Source: Oscarella lobularis
Lineage: Eukaryota > Porifera > Homoscleromorpha > Homosclerophorida > Oscarellidae
NCBI RefSeq assembly: GCF_947507565.1
Contig: NC_089188.1
Coordinates: forward strand, 2,480,001-2,544,000
DNA length: 64,000 nt
Reading direction: 5' to 3'
The position numbers were made by a program, and so were the translations under genes. Shown here in pieces: positions 36,991-50,266 of the stretch (position 1 is the stretch's first letter; each line of letters opens with the position of its first letter). A model generated the notes under the pieces. It had not been told where the DNA came from and ran no database searches. It worked only from the letters and a program-made list of their open reading frames with translations.

Positions 36991-36998
36991 CACGTGAT
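36991..36998. promoter_or_regulatory. E-box CACGTGAT before ADP-ribosyl cyclase
   Basis: CACGTGAT ends 10 bp before the ADP-ribosyl cyclase start codon, in the 180-bp spacer shared with the divergent SEFIR receptor. Confidence 0.4.
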
Positions 36999-37007
36999 TC
37001 CCCAAGT

Positions 37008-38269
37008 ATGCATATCACGGCGGCAGACGCTTCTCGTTTGATCGTCTTACTCGTTTGCTGTGCAGCCGCGATTGCTGCAAAAGGCACGACTCCACATATA
37101 CGAGATATCTTCATCGGTAGATGCGAATATTTCAAACGATTCGGATTGGACGCTTCGAGTTTCGCTTCGTTCCTCGACTGCAATTCGACGTGGAATGCTT
37201 TTTTTCGCGCCTTTGCATTTAAACAGCACTGCGACGTCGAACTCGACGCTTTCGATTCCTTTTACACGATAACGAAACAGAAAGTTCCAACAGGAAAGGT
37301 AAGAAGTGAAAGCTCTCAATCATTTTCATGATCCTTATTAATTAAATTTGTTTCAGAGCACCTTTTGGTCGGGAACCCAAGCTCTTTCTCAGCTCTTTGC
37401 TAGTGACGGCCTAAGAGCGTACACAATTAGGCAAACGTTCATGGGGTAGATAATTAATAAATTAAACTTCCCAATTATGCAGTATAGAGTAGTGATTTTC
37501 AGTTTTCTCGTTGATGAGCTCACGTGGTGTGGCTCTTCTACGGATTCTTCTGGATTGAATTTTACCTACTGTCCTTCATTTAATGAAAATGACTGTAGCA
37601 ATCAGGCAATGGCTTCATTTTGGGGCGGAGCTTCAAAACAGGTTAGACAATTAATTTGTGAATTCGATTTGTTTTCTACCTATACTGTATGTAATCAGTT
37701 TGCTCTACAAAGTACCGGATCTGTTTATCTTCTGCTAAATGGATCGAGAGGAAGTAGACCTGCGTTTGTCAATACAAGGTACACGTCTATAAGTAATATT
37801 GCGTAAATCTTACATGCAACAATTGCTCAGTTTCTTTGGACTTTACGAGCTACCCAACCTGAGTCTAGACCAGAATGAAAAAGTGCAGATTCTCATTGCT
37901 AATACGTTGGGCATGACACCAAAGTTAGTTTCTTTTTCTAACTCTGAAATAATTAAATCAGCTATCTGATTGTAAGTGAAAATTGTGACACGGGATCTCT
38001 TGTCACGCTCAAAGAGAGACTTACGTCACGCGGTTTGCAGTATAGCTGCGAAGACAATCCCCCGTCAGTAAACTCTACACACAAAATACTTTTTAATTAA
38101 TTAATTAATTAATATCCATAGAATTCTCAAGTATATGCTGTGTGCGCTTGCAGAGAATCCAACGTCTTTTAGAGAATGCCAATTTGCATCAGATCGTGGA
38201 TCATTAGTGACTCACGTGAACCTTCTGTTTCTTCTATTTGTTTGCTTCATCATTGTTGTCTTACACTAA
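37008..38269 (+). CDS. ADP-ribosyl cyclase (CD38/BST1 family), GPI-type
   Basis: Ecto-enzyme making cyclic ADP-ribose from NAD. It begins with a signal peptide (RLIVLLVCCAAAIAAKG). Then come RDIFIGRCEYF, STFWSGTQALSQLF (first active-site Trp), TIRQTFMGFLVDELTWCGSS, ASFWGGASKQFA (second Trp), SVYLLLNGSRGSR, SFFGLYELPNLSLDQNEKVQ (Glu at the CD38 E226 position) and LQYSCEDNPPS. Cys spacing agrees with the family. The end, THVNLLFLLFVCFIIVVLH, is a hydrophobic tail like a GPI-anchor signal (BST1 style). The conserved TLEDTL motif reads TIRQTF, so the acidic pair that shapes hydrolase versus cyclase balance in CD38 is replaced by Arg-Gln. ADP-ribosyl cyclases are known from sponges. Confidence 0.9.
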
Positions 38270-38482
38270 ATGTGACTTCCCTTTATTATACAGTATTTCT
38301 GCCAAACGTCTGTATAAAAGCGATCTATAGCTTCAAAGTGCCGCGCCGTGGTACTAGTGTACCCTTCTATAGTGAAGTACAGTGGAAGTACAGCAATCAA
38401 ATGACCCAATAATTTTTTCAAGTGTTTAAACCCAATTGAGAAACTATAGCGTACAGCTGCCGCACTACAATCTTATCTGCTG

Positions 38483-40162
<1,680 letters not shown>

Positions 40163-40357
40163 TCGCAGTCAATTCGTCGTATAAAGGCTCGCGCTCGCCT
40201 CTATGGAGATAGGCACATTTAGAATACGGTCCCCGCACGCTCCGACAGAAGGACCGAACTACGGGAAGGTTACGCATGCGTCGCATATGACCACAACCCA
40301 CTGATTAGCAGTCCACAAGGGGCCCCTCTCCTCCTCTTAGACTTTTACGCAGCGTCC
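40163..40357. promoter_or_regulatory. Divergent promoter PRKX / GNB1L
   Basis: 195 bp between two start codons. GC-rich, with no clear TATA box or E-box. Confidence 0.4.
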
Positions 40358-41320
40358 ATGTCTTGTCTCGACCCTCTCTTTTGCTTGCGTGGTCTCGACG
40401 CTCGCTGCGTGCGATTTCTACCTAAAATAAAGTGGTCGTGCAGCCTAGCAACGGGAACGTCTCTTGGTTACGTCATACTTTGGGATATCGAAAGGCGACG
40501 ACGACGCAACGAGTTCAAAGCACACGACAAAGCAGTGATCGGCATCGAATCGACGTCGCATGGGCTGCTCTTGACGCAGTCTCTTGCAGGAGAAATTAAA
40601 ATTTGGGGAGACGATTTGCAGCGAGGAAAAATTCTTGTCAAAGGCTTGTATTGTGGATTTGCTTCATTTGCTTTATTAAAAAACTACGACGATGTCGATC
40701 TGATGGCTTATGCAGCTGAAGCAACAGTGGAAGTGATGAACATTGCAACAGAAGAGAGACATTCTTCTCTTTCATCTACACAATTCAAATGCGGTATTTG
40801 TATGGTTTTGCGCATTTTTCGACGCCAACTGGATGATGATGGAGGAGTTTGTTGTGTTGTTGTTGGAGGAGGATTTGAGAGTGGACACTTGCTCTTGTGG
40901 AGTCTCACCACTCAGGGGGGTTTATTATGTGCAGTCAATCTTTTTGCTGGGGAACCGTTAGTTTCATTTGCTATTGATTCTACTTGTCAGATGGGGCTGG
41001 TTGGATCAATGGGTAATGTTTGTAAGCAGTTGATCTTTGCTTTTGATGATGATAATGGTTCAGTGAAAGTAGAAGAAAAACGACGTATTCAACTTCCTTC
41101 TGATGGAATAACGACAATAGCAATTCGAAATGACTTGAAAATTTGTGCTACTGGAGGTTCAGATGGAAAAATTCGCATGTATGCGTGGAAAACACTGAAG
41201 CCGTTGGCTGTATTGACGTTGCATTCAAATCAAATCTATTCTTTGGATTTTGCGGAGAACAATTTCTTAGCTGCAGGATCTAAAGAACAGCGCGTTAGTC
41301 TTTGGTCTCTTTACACGTAG
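40358..41320 (+). CDS. GNB1L: GNB1L-like WD40 protein
   Basis: Seven-bladed WD40 protein; human GNB1L helps mature PIKK kinases with the TTT/ASTRA system. It is a single uninterrupted exon of 320 codons, unusual in this intron-rich window. Blades visible: GYVILWDIERRRR, LAGEIKIWGDDL, SGHLLLWSLTT, TGGSDGKIRMYAWKTLKPLA and LAAGSKEQRVSLWSLYT. The last two match the GNB1L C-terminus closely. The start MSCLDPLFCLRGLDARCVRF fits the family N-terminus. Confidence 0.9.
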   Translation: MSCLDPLFCLRGLDARCVRFLPKIKWSCSLATGTSLGYVILWDIERRRRRNEFKAHDKAVIGIESTSHGLLLTQSLAGEIKIWGDDLQRGKILVKGLYCGFASFALLKNYDDVDLMAYAAEATVEVMNIATEERHSSLSSTQFKCGICMVLRIFRRQLDDDGGVCCVVVGGGFESGHLLLWSLTTQGGLLCAVNLFAGEPLVSFAIDSTCQMGLVGSMGNVCKQLIFAFDDDNGSVKVEEKRRIQLPSDGITTIAIRNDLKICATGGSDGKIRMYAWKTLKPLAVLTLHSNQIYSLDFAENNFLAAGSKEQRVSLWSLYT

Positions 41321-41436
41321 TAGACTATAGAAATGACACTGAATGATATATTGGTAGAAGAGACACGGTGCTCTAAAAGTTCTAGTTTCTAGACTAGAAA
41401 AAAAGTTGAAGATGTCATTGTCTTATCTTCTTAGTC

Positions 41437-41524
41437 TTAGTAGACGATTTCCGTTGAGCCCTCCGCTGGCGCAGCCGAAGCCTCGTTGTATGATGGCGGT
41501 TTTTCGTCCATGACGTATTGGGGC

Positions 41525-41566
<42 letters not shown>

Positions 41567-42015
41567 GGTTGAGGCGGAGGAGGAGGGGCGACGCCGGCGA
41601 CTGGAACCATTACAGTATTCGTTTGAACAGTTGTTTGATGTCTTTTGGAATGTCTGAGAAGAAAAGCGCCGACGACGATGAGAAGAACGCCGAAGAGGAG
41701 CATCCCGATTCCCGGACCGTAAAGAGATCCGACGCTAAAAATGGCGCCAGGTATGATGAGAAAAAAGCCGATGATGAAGATAATTATGCCGAAGACGAGA
41801 GCCAGGACGGCTCCGACGAGCGATTCCGGTCGAGTGACGTTGCTTTGCCCGTTGTACATGTACATACCTTGAGCGGGAGCGGGAGCGACATAATAGCCTG
41901 GCTGCTGCAGCGGCTGTGGCTGTGGCTGTGCCTGAGGGCCCGCTTGGACGTGAGGATGAACGTAGGCTGGGGTCGACGCCATGACACCGGATGAGTGGGG
42001 GATGAGTGATCTCAT
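41437..42015 (-). CDS. Two-pass membrane protein with polyQ and PPxY
   Basis: Unrecognised membrane protein in one exon. A Pro/Gln/Ala-rich N-terminal part is followed by two hydrophobic segments, AVLALVFGIIIFIIGFFLII and GPGIGMLLFGVLLIVVGAFL. The cytoplasmic tail has a polyglutamine run of about 14 and PPSYNEA, a PPxY motif of the type bound by Nedd4-family WW domains. It ends EGSTEIVY. The start is either 42015 or the Met in GVMASTPAYV (41982). It is divergent from the zinc dehydrogenase with about 55 bp between start codons, with a CACGTG at 42036-42041 inside. Confidence 0.75.
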
Positions 42016-42035
42016 ACAGTAGGTACGCAGGAGAT

Positions 42036-42041
42036 CACGTG
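42036..42041. promoter_or_regulatory. E-box in the shared promoter at 42016-42070
   Basis: GATCACGTGCACG lies between divergent start codons only 55 bp apart. Confidence 0.45.
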
Positions 42042-42070
42042 CACGTTTACAGGTCCCGTGCCGCAGAGAA

Positions 42071-43717
42071 ATGGCTAGGCCTGCAGAAACGATGAAATCG
42101 GTCGTTTGCTACGGTCCAGGTACTTTTGATAGCTGTTAGCTTCCAAAATTGTAATTGTTGATAAAGGCGATTACCGAATGGAAGAAATCGCTGTGCCGCA
42201 CGTTGAAGCCAACGAAGTGCTCGTCAAAGTTCTTGCCGTAGGAATATGTGCCGGAGATGCCAAGTGCTTTGCTGGTGCTCCTCACTTCTGGGGTAGAGTT
42301 CGTAGAATAAGCTGATTGCTCGTCATATTGATTCTTCTATTGGTGAAAGGCGACGCAGATCGTCCTGCCTATGTTCAACCTCCCATAACACCTGGCCACG
42401 AATTCGTAGGTCAAGTCGTTCAGCTCGGCGACGGTAATCGACTCTCTCTATGTGCATGTCGTAAGCAAGTACTGCTAGCAATTCTCTCTTCTCTCTTCTG
42501 CGCACAGGAGCCTCTGAAAAATACGGTGGTCTACAGATAGGAGATCACGTCATATCCGAGCAAATAGTGCCGTGTAGAGCGTGCCGATTTTGCCTGCGAG
42601 GAGGCTATCACATGTGTAATAATTATTCAAAGGGTCAAAAAAAAGATCAGGGTTTCGTCTTAGGTGTTCCACATGACATCTATGGCTATCATCAGAAGAC
42701 TCCAGGCAATAGAGCTTACACTATTGTTTTAATTAATTGCACTTTGACACACGTGTACTGTGTGCTTGCAGGGGCTATGGCTACATATATGAAATATCCT
42801 GCCAATAGCATTAATCACAAAGTTCCTAAGGAAATTCCCACGTGGCACGCTGCTTTCATTGAACCACTCTCGTGCTCCATTCACGCAGTTGAACTGGCAA
42901 ATATTCAATTTAAGGATGTCGTTGTGGTCGCTGGTTGTGGACCACTTGGTCTTGGAATGGTCGCTGCAGCAAGGGAAAAGAGTCCGGCCAAATTGATTGC
43001 TTTGGATATGTTTGATTGGAAGGTGAGCGTCTTATGATGATAACATACGATTTATTGATTCATTGATTTTTAGCTTGACATTGCAAAGATGTGCGGAGCT
43101 GATATTGTCATGAATCCAAGCAAATGTGACGTCGTATCGGAAATTCGAAAGTTGACGGACAACTACGGATGTGACGTTTACATTGAAGCGTCTGGACATC
43201 CGTCTGCTGTTGTACAAGGGTACATCATGAGAGACTAGAGTGAGTCTTCTATCATTAACTGTAGAGTCTTCTGCAGACTTCATATGATTGCTAAACTGGG
43301 CACGTTCGTCGAATACAGCTTATTTGGTAAAGAAACGACGGCTGATTGGACAATTATTTCGGACATGAAAGGTACCGAAGGATTTCTCAGAGAGGATACT
43401 CACTAAATGAGTCTTCTCTAGAACTTACCATTCGAGGTGGTCATCTCAGTAAGGAGAATCATCATCATCAGTAGGCTAGATGACGTAGAATTTTTTCTCA
43501 TTAGGTCCTAATTGCTATCCCAAAGCAATATCAATGATTGCAAACAACAAACTTCCAATGGAGGTGTGTAGACTTCATTAGTACCTAGTAAAAGGCATTT
43601 CTATCGTTTTGTTCTAAGAAAATCATTACACACAAACTCTCCTTGGATGATGTGCACAAAGGCCTTGAACTTGTGAACAAGAGCAGTGAGTCAATCAAAG
43701 TCGTTCTACTTCCGTGA
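42071..43717 (+). CDS. Zinc alcohol/polyol dehydrogenase (threitol/sorbitol type)
   Basis: Medium-chain NAD-dependent dehydrogenase. Exons read MKSVVCYGPG, EANEVLVKVLAVGICAGDAK (catalytic Cys and Asp), PPITPGHEFVG (catalytic His-Glu), CRACRFCLRGGYHMC (four-Cys structural zinc), FIEPLSCSIHAVE, VVVAGCGPLGLGMVAAA (Rossmann glycines) and IALDMFDWK (NAD-binding Asp). It ends ESIKVVLLP. The wording is close to L-threonine/erythritol/threitol and sorbitol dehydrogenases; exact substrate not assignable. About ten exons. Confidence 0.88.
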
Positions 43718-44019
43718 TGACAGCTTTGACTGGGTGACTCTATTTTTATACACAGGGTTGGGGGTTGGGGTTTTTTCTCGTACTGTATGAAGCCGCGTTT
43801 GGTCAAAGTGATGAAAAGGGCATTTTGCTCAAGCAACACAGACACAGACACACACACAATCAACTTCAAAACACATGCACTTTACTTAATTCTCACCCTC
43901 CTTAACCCTAACCCCACCGTTGCCGTTGCCGTCGCCGTTGCCGTTGCCGCTGCCGTCCGCGCATATTCTTATATATAGACGTGATACGTTTAAGAGATGA
44001 AGTGAGGCTTCTTATCTAT
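43718..44019. other. Convergent 3' region with GCC/GTTGCC repeats
   Basis: 302 bp between the convergent stops of the dehydrogenase and TFDP. It holds a GGGTTGGGG block, CTTAACCCTAACCCC (telomere-like) and (GTTGCC)n near 43920-43960. Confidence 0.6.
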
Positions 44020-44071
44020 TTATTGAGATCCGTTTTCAACGATACCGTCGCCAAGTACATCAATCACATCT

Positions 44072-44116
<45 letters not shown>

Positions 44117-44121
44117 GCCGC

Positions 44122-44175
<54 letters not shown>

Positions 44176-46489
44176 ACGTGCCATTGCGACGGGCATGGGT
44201 CGTGCATAGGTGTGCGTTGCCATGGGCGTTGACACGACAACGGGGCTAGAGAGACCGACGGGTGACGGAGAGAGTGCCGCCGCCGCCGCCGCCGCCGCCG
44301 CTGGCGCCGACGCAATGACGGCGTTGTGTATGACTAAGGGAGATGATGATGATGCGTTGCGCAGGGGTGAGAAAGTGAGTCCAGCCGCCGCCGCAGCGAG
44401 GGGCTGAGAAACAGTGAGTTGGGAGGCAGATAGAGATGATTGGGGAGCACTGGGGGAGGTGAGAAGAGTATGGGGTACAAGTAAGAGCTAGCTACTAGTA
44501 GTGGTGGTGGTGGTACCTTTGTTGAGGCGTTGGAGATTGACCTTTGGCCATTTCTAATAAGAGAGGGTGTGCGCGATTATTCTAAGGGTGTTTTTTTCCA
44601 CTTACTTTCTAAGAAGGAATGCATCTGTTTTGGTATCATTGTCTTTGCTTGATCCAAATTCTGTGGCGTAACGCGTGCATTTTCTAATCCAAACGCCATT
44701 CCCATTCTTTTCAAAACTTCAATGTCGTCGTGAATTTCAAACGTATTGTCAAAATCAAAAGTATACTCCGATCTATAATAATAAAGAATTTAATTATTAA
44801 TTGTAATTGGGGGAGGGGACGTACTTGTCATTTGATATTCTACAGTCAATGACCGTCTTTTTTCCCGTATTGACGACAATAAAAGGAAGTTGAATTGACG
44901 TGTTACGCGACGGCAAACCGTGCGTCTGTTCGCGCTCCTTATTTCGTCTCACTAGATTCATGAAGGCAACTTGCTAAAGGGGGCCATCTTATCTCATCTC
45001 ATCTCATCTCATTGATGCTATTGTTTGTATTACTTGAAGAAGAAGGTCTTCTAATAGTCGGGTTTTCTGTTTAATTCGCTCGTCGCAAGATCTCTTCTTG
45101 TGCTACACGCCACGTATTATACAGTATACTCCCCTAACTATTGTCCCTTCTTGTGTACCTCCAATTCAACGCATTCTTGCTCTGAATTTGTTGGCAATCC
45201 AATCCACCTTATTTCCTTTTTCTCTTTTGAAATAATATTCATAGCCATTAGAACGTTGAGTGCATCATAGACACGTCTTCGAATATTCTTTTGATCACCC
45301 AACTGAAAGAAGAAGTATCAAGTCGCTGTGACGTCAGATGATGATGACGATGATGACGACAGTCTACTTACCCGGACTTGATCTGGATTTGTTTTTGATG
45401 GATCACCAAACTCTTTGACGAGTTCATCAGCAACCTGACAACATTATTCCCTATCTATAATTACACGTGGTTTTTTAATTAATGATAGTTGCCTCATTGT
45501 ATGTTGTGACGCCTTTTTGCTGAACTTTTTCGCAGACTTTCATTGAGAAATGTCGCAATCCTTTGCCACCCTTTTCCGTTGAACTTCGTCGAGATCGTTT
45601 TGCAGCTGAATTCATTTCATCACCGCCAACGTCACTTCCGCTCATATCATATCTTCTTTTTCTGTGGTCATTTGAAGAAGAAGCAGAAGACAGAACGACG
45701 TTTCTATAGAAGAGAATCATCTATCCATCTATCTATTATGTTAGGGTGATTGCACTTTGTCCATGGTGCTGATGATAAAACAACTTGCATTGGTGTATGA
45801 GGACTGCCGCCACTTGTGATGATTTGTGATCCAGCAGCGGCTCGAAATATGGTGACGGGTGTAGCAACGAGACCTGAAGGAGTAACAAGACGAACGGCTG
45901 CTCCATCACCAAGTGGTTTAGGCAATATTTTGAAAGGTGAAGTGCGAGATTGAACCACTGCAGCCCCGGATGGTGAAAAGGATGAAAGAGTGACAGGAGT
46001 CAAATCTGATAAAAAATTAATTAATTAATTAATTAATTAGAAAGGTGTTTTTTACGAGTTGGATTATTTGTGGTAGAAGTGATCTGTTGAATAATTTGCG
46101 ACGATTGTTGTGCCTGTGCTTGTGCCTGTGCCTGTGCTTGTGCCTGTACTTGTGCCTGTACTTGTGCCTGTACTTGTGCCTGTACTTGTGCTTGTACTTG
46201 TGCCTGTACTTGTGCCTGCACTTGTGCCTGTGCCTGTGCCGTCGAAGGAACCTTGAGACCGGAAATCAAACTCACGAGATGCGACATTCCACTCTAGAGA
46301 TCCATGCATCGCGCGTCGAAAAAAAGGGGGACCCCAGCCAGCGTTGCGATGACGCGATTGAAAAATGAAAAAGAATAATCGATCGTCGCGCGCGCGTCGA
46401 TCGCGAATACGATCGATTAACGTTCCGGTTCGACGGATTCTCACCTGTTCTAGACGAGTATTGGGAACGATCGATCCGCTAGTAGCCAT
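44020..46489 (-). CDS. TFDP1: Transcription factor DP (E2F partner)
   Basis: DNA-binding partner of E2F in cell-cycle control. The winged-helix domain reads [35 protein letters not shown] and [19 protein letters not shown] (RRRVYD is the DP signature). Dimerisation and marked-box regions follow: [58 protein letters not shown] and [20 protein letters not shown]. The N-terminal exon holds a repetitive Gln-Ala/Gln-Val tract (46094-46243). The C-tail carries polyAla then polyThr from GCC/GTC repeats and ends [16 protein letters not shown]. The start [15 protein letters not shown] is followed by an intron of about 170 bp. Confidence 0.92.
44070..44175. repeat. Coding (CGT/CGC)n trinucleotide tract in TFDP
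   Basis: About 35 codons, (CGT)n then (CGC)n on the plus strand, read on the minus strand as polyThr (ACG) and polyAla (GCG). Thr/Ala switching is a one-base transition per codon, so this is one microsatellite that has diverged by blocks. Confidence 0.85.
46094..46243. repeat. Imperfect 6/12-bp repeat coding QA/QV in TFDP
   Basis: TGTGCCTGTGCT and TGTGCCTGTACT units, minus-strand frame Gln-Ala/Gln-Val repeats. It keeps frame because units are multiples of three. Confidence 0.85.
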
Positions 46490-47110
46490 CGTTTAGTTGA
46501 ATCTGTATACAATGAGACGTCGATGAAATCGTTGATCGCGTAAAAGGGAGACGAAGAGACGGGACGAACAGGGGACCACCCGAAGACTCTTTCGTTCGTT
46601 CGTCCGTACGATAGGATTTAGAACGTACGAGCCGTGCAAAGTTGGAAGCGCTTGAACGCGATTCGATGTTAGGCGGCGTCTCGGCTTCGGAGCTGACAGC
46701 GTGCTTGTTTACCAAGTCAAGACGGTTCCCCCTCGTCTTCCCGCCTTCTCTTTTTGCGTCGGTAAAGGAAACGTAGCGTACGAGACAAATCGGCCCCGAA
46801 ATCGTCTCGATTAGGGCCGAGACGCAGCTGAGAGAGGTGTACGGCGGGTCCGGAGATCCCGACTCGCTGATTGGCTCAACGCCTTGGGGCCCGTATTAGC
46901 GGCAGCTTCTCCAACAGGTTACATTGATATCAAACGTATTGTGTGAGAACGATTGAATATCCATTCTCCGTTTTCGTACTTACTGTACCATTTTTTTCTA
47001 CTACTACTAAAAAATTGCTCGAGAAAGAGACCATTGTTGCAGCAGCAATAAATCGTCGCGATGAAAAGAATGATGTTGACATGTGCGCACGCTAAAGTAA
47101 AGTAGTAAAC
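46490..47110. promoter_or_regulatory. Divergent promoter region TFDP / MRPS35
   Basis: 620 bp between start codons, the longest head-to-head spacer here. The TFDP side is CpG-rich and the MRPS35 side AT-rich. ATTGGC near 46870 could be a CCAAT box. No gene is recognisable. Confidence 0.4.
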
Positions 47111-48133
47111 ATGGCCTATTCATTTTTCCGACGAACTCGGCACCCAATCGTCATATGTTGGACTCGAGCGTTCTCGTCTCAACCAACTAAACGTATTACT
47201 CTTTGTCTCAATTCGACTCTTTTATTATATGGAGGGATTAGAGGTTGTAAGGCGTCCGCCGTCTCAAGCGAGACCTAGAGGAGGAAAGAAGGAGCCAAAG
47301 AGCCAAAGAAGAACGGCACAGCACTTGGAAGAAGAGTGGAAAGACGCATTTCCTCAAGCAAAACCCTACGATCAAGCGACAATGCAACTTCCCATTCGAA
47401 TGGGAAGACCGGAAATAGCCGGTGCTTTGGCGCCAAGAGCCGATGGAAATCCCGAATTAATAAAGGTACAGTAGGTCGTCGTCACGTGAAAACTTTGGGT
47501 TCCTAATTAATTTTCGATTTAGATTCCTAATTTCTTTCATCTCACTCCTAGTCACATTGAAAAGCATTGCAATGCATTGAAACTATTGATGACACCCTTT
47601 CCTCCTAATAAGTTGAATGATGATGATCGAATATTGAGAATTCATACGAGAGAATATGTGACACCAACGTCATCATCAAGTCATCCAGGAGCTAGAAAAG
47701 TAAAATTGCAGGTAAAAAACACAGGAATTACATCATGTACTTTCATAACTACTGTATGGTATAATACTAAAGGTGTACCTGAAAGATCTTTGTCTGAACG
47801 CACGTGCGCGTCAAAAACTTATTTTACTCGCTGGACGTAGATATAATCAAAGAGCAGATGAACTGACTCTTGTTAGTGACAGGTAAGTCGATGGATGGAT
47901 GGATGGATGGACGGACGGACGGACACTAACCATCTTTCTTAGGTGTCCTACTAGGAAACAAAATCAAGATTATCTGTTCTATCTTCTCACCGTTCTTTTG
48001 CATGAAGCCAATGTAAATTAATTGTTCACCAATTGGGGGGGATGTATTGATTGATTGGTTGATTGATGCTCTCCTTTTCCTCCCCTAGAAATGTGAAGTA
48101 TGGGAAGAAGAAGAAAAACAATTGCATGTGTAG
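47111..48133 (+). CDS. MRPS35: Mitochondrial ribosomal protein S35 (mS35)
   Basis: Small-subunit mitoribosome protein. The first exon, MAYSFFRRTRHPIVICWTRA then FSSQPTK, is an Arg-rich mitochondrial leader. A 49-bp intron (47189-47237) joins it in frame to VVRRPPSQARPRGGKKEPK. Starting at 47229 would lose the leader, because that Met lies in the intron. Then come EEEWKDAFPQAKPYDQAT, QLPIRMGRPEIAGALAP, PNFFHLTPSHIEKHCNALK, GRRYNQRADELTLVSDRCP and QNQDYLFYLLTVLLHEAN. It ends CEVWEEEEKQLHV, shorter than the human C-terminal extension. Confidence 0.9.
47892..47924. repeat. (GGAT/GGAC)n microsatellite in MRPS35 intron
   Basis: GATG/GACG tetranucleotide run inside an intron. Confidence 0.7.
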
Positions 48134-48285
48134 CTAGTTTTGTTGTGTACACTACTAGAGAGTAGGGAGACGAGAAACTGTAAAATGTGCAGCAGCAGCA
48201 GCCGAACAAGAAGAAAAAGACAAAATAGATCATCACATCCAATCACAACGTTTCAGTATCATCATCATCATCATCATCATCATTA
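48134..48285. other. Convergent 3' region MRPS35 / MFSD1
   Basis: 152 bp between the convergent stop codons. It contains a (CAT)n run at about 48258-48283. Confidence 0.6.
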
Positions 48286-48886
48286 TTACTTGGTTGGTCT
48301 AGGATAGGCTAAGGCTGACTTATGCGCCGATGCATACGTCTCATCAGGTATCTAGAAATAATTATTAATTAATTAGGAGGCGTGCATGAATGAGTGTCAT
48401 CATCATACGTACGTTTGTCCCAAGTATAGAATAATATCGATTTCTCAACATCTTAGCAGAACGAGGTCGAATTGGACTTGTGTATTCGCTAGTGTCATGA
48501 GGTTGATCCTTCAGTAGATCCTTCTTCGATCTTTAATTAATGAAAAAGAGAAATAGAAAGTTGAGTAAGTAAGTAAGTACTTAAGTAATTCTTCATACTG
48601 TTTCAATTTCTTTGCTTCGTCATAAGCTTTTCTTTCTTTGACACTGAAATTGAGTGTCCCGCCTCGAGACAAATCAAAGACATAGAGTAAAACTGACGAA
48701 GCAACGGCAACTAAAAGAGAAGAGGCGCGTCTAGTCGCGTTGTCATTGTCATTGACTCATTGTGCCTCACCACAAAGCCAAGCGAGAAAAAACATTTCCA
48801 ACACCAAATATCCTTTAGCATCTAAAATGTAACCAGCCGCCATGGAAACGACGGCAAGGCCAAGATTTTGAACGGCTTGCATACTA

Positions 48887-48922
<36 letters not shown>

Positions 48923-50235
48923 AAATAGAAAGGTACATTGATTATTTACTAGTAGCACGTACAGTCCATAGGCCGTTCCTAGTTGATGTTCTGGTACAAC
49001 AAAGGCAACCATTGGCCAAAGGGCGCAGGCAAGCATGGAATAGGAAAGACCCATGAGAACCATTGCAATCCAAGGATTCCAAAAGGTGAAAGCAAGCATT
49101 GCGTGACTGCACAGAGTGACAAGACAAGAGAGCGCCACTAGTTAGTAGAAGAAGAATTAGAGAGATTCCCACATGCTGGGCTTACATATGTAAACTCACC
49201 CCAAAATATGTTGTAACCTGTTCTGTCTACTATAAATCCAAAGAGAGGCGAAGCGCCCGCAGAGATAAGATAAACGATACTTTGAAAAAAAGAAGATTGG
49301 AACAATAAGGGTTAGCAGCGTTTGCGTTTACCTGTCCACAGCGTTTGCTTGGCTATCTGCAAAGCCAAATTTGGTGGAGAAAAAGACACTAAAATAGAAT
49401 AATGAAACGGCTAATAATGTGCGTGCGTGTGGTGGCCATGTTCTCACGTTCCAAGGCCAATGAAAGGAAAGATTGCGACGTAGTAAGCAACGCAAATAAG
49501 AAAGATGAGCCAGACGGTTATAGGAAAATCCTTGACATCTTTCATGCGAATCTTTTCCGCTATATGTACCCATATACGGTACAAATGAATGAATGAATGA
49601 ATGAATGAATGAGTGAATGAATGAATGAATGAGGCAATCAATCCTCTTACATTCACTTGTTTCTCCCTTCTTCTTATTCAAAATTCTTTCAGCTCGTTTG
49701 TCAAAAAATGCTAAAATGATTGCACAGGCAACGGAAAAGGCACAGAGACCAACGCCTATCAAAGGAAGCGCGTTTGATTTGTTCTATGTATACTGTACAT
49801 CTACACGTATATGATAGACATACCAACCATGAGTGTAGCTCCAAGTACGCGATAAGCAGGATCTCCAATTGCTGACTTGACTGCGTCATAGATGGGTTTC
49901 ATAATGTTAAAATTCACAGTGCTTCCCTAAACATGTTTTAATTAATGTTAGATATTGACGTAATAATAATCATGACGTCACGTACAACTCGAGAAAAGCT
50001 CAATTGAAGTCCAAATACCATGTTGAGTTCTCTGCCTTTGAACCAAAAGACAGCGTAGTTGTTTTGAGCGACACATAACGATTCTCCGCCAATGCTACCC
50101 GTACATGAACATGAGGAGGAGGAGGAGGTTAGAGGGTAAATAATGAAGGAGTCAAGCGCCAGCTAACCCAAAAATGAAACGGCCAATTTCCATAACAACG
50201 TATTGGTCTATAAGAGCGCCAAGAGCAAAGACGAC

Positions 50236-50266
<31 letters not shown>

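Noticed and set aside
41518-41994. 158-codon plus-strand ORF with a leucine run
   Set aside because: It is the antisense shadow of the polyQ membrane protein. The Leu run is the complement of the Gln codons.
43981-44315. PolyArg ORFs on both strands
   Set aside because: They are other-frame readings of the trinucleotide tract that codes polyThr/polyAla in TFDP.
47229-47474. MRPS35 start codon at 47229
   Set aside because: That ATG lies in a 49-bp intron. Starting at 47111 gives a mitochondrial leader and joins in frame.
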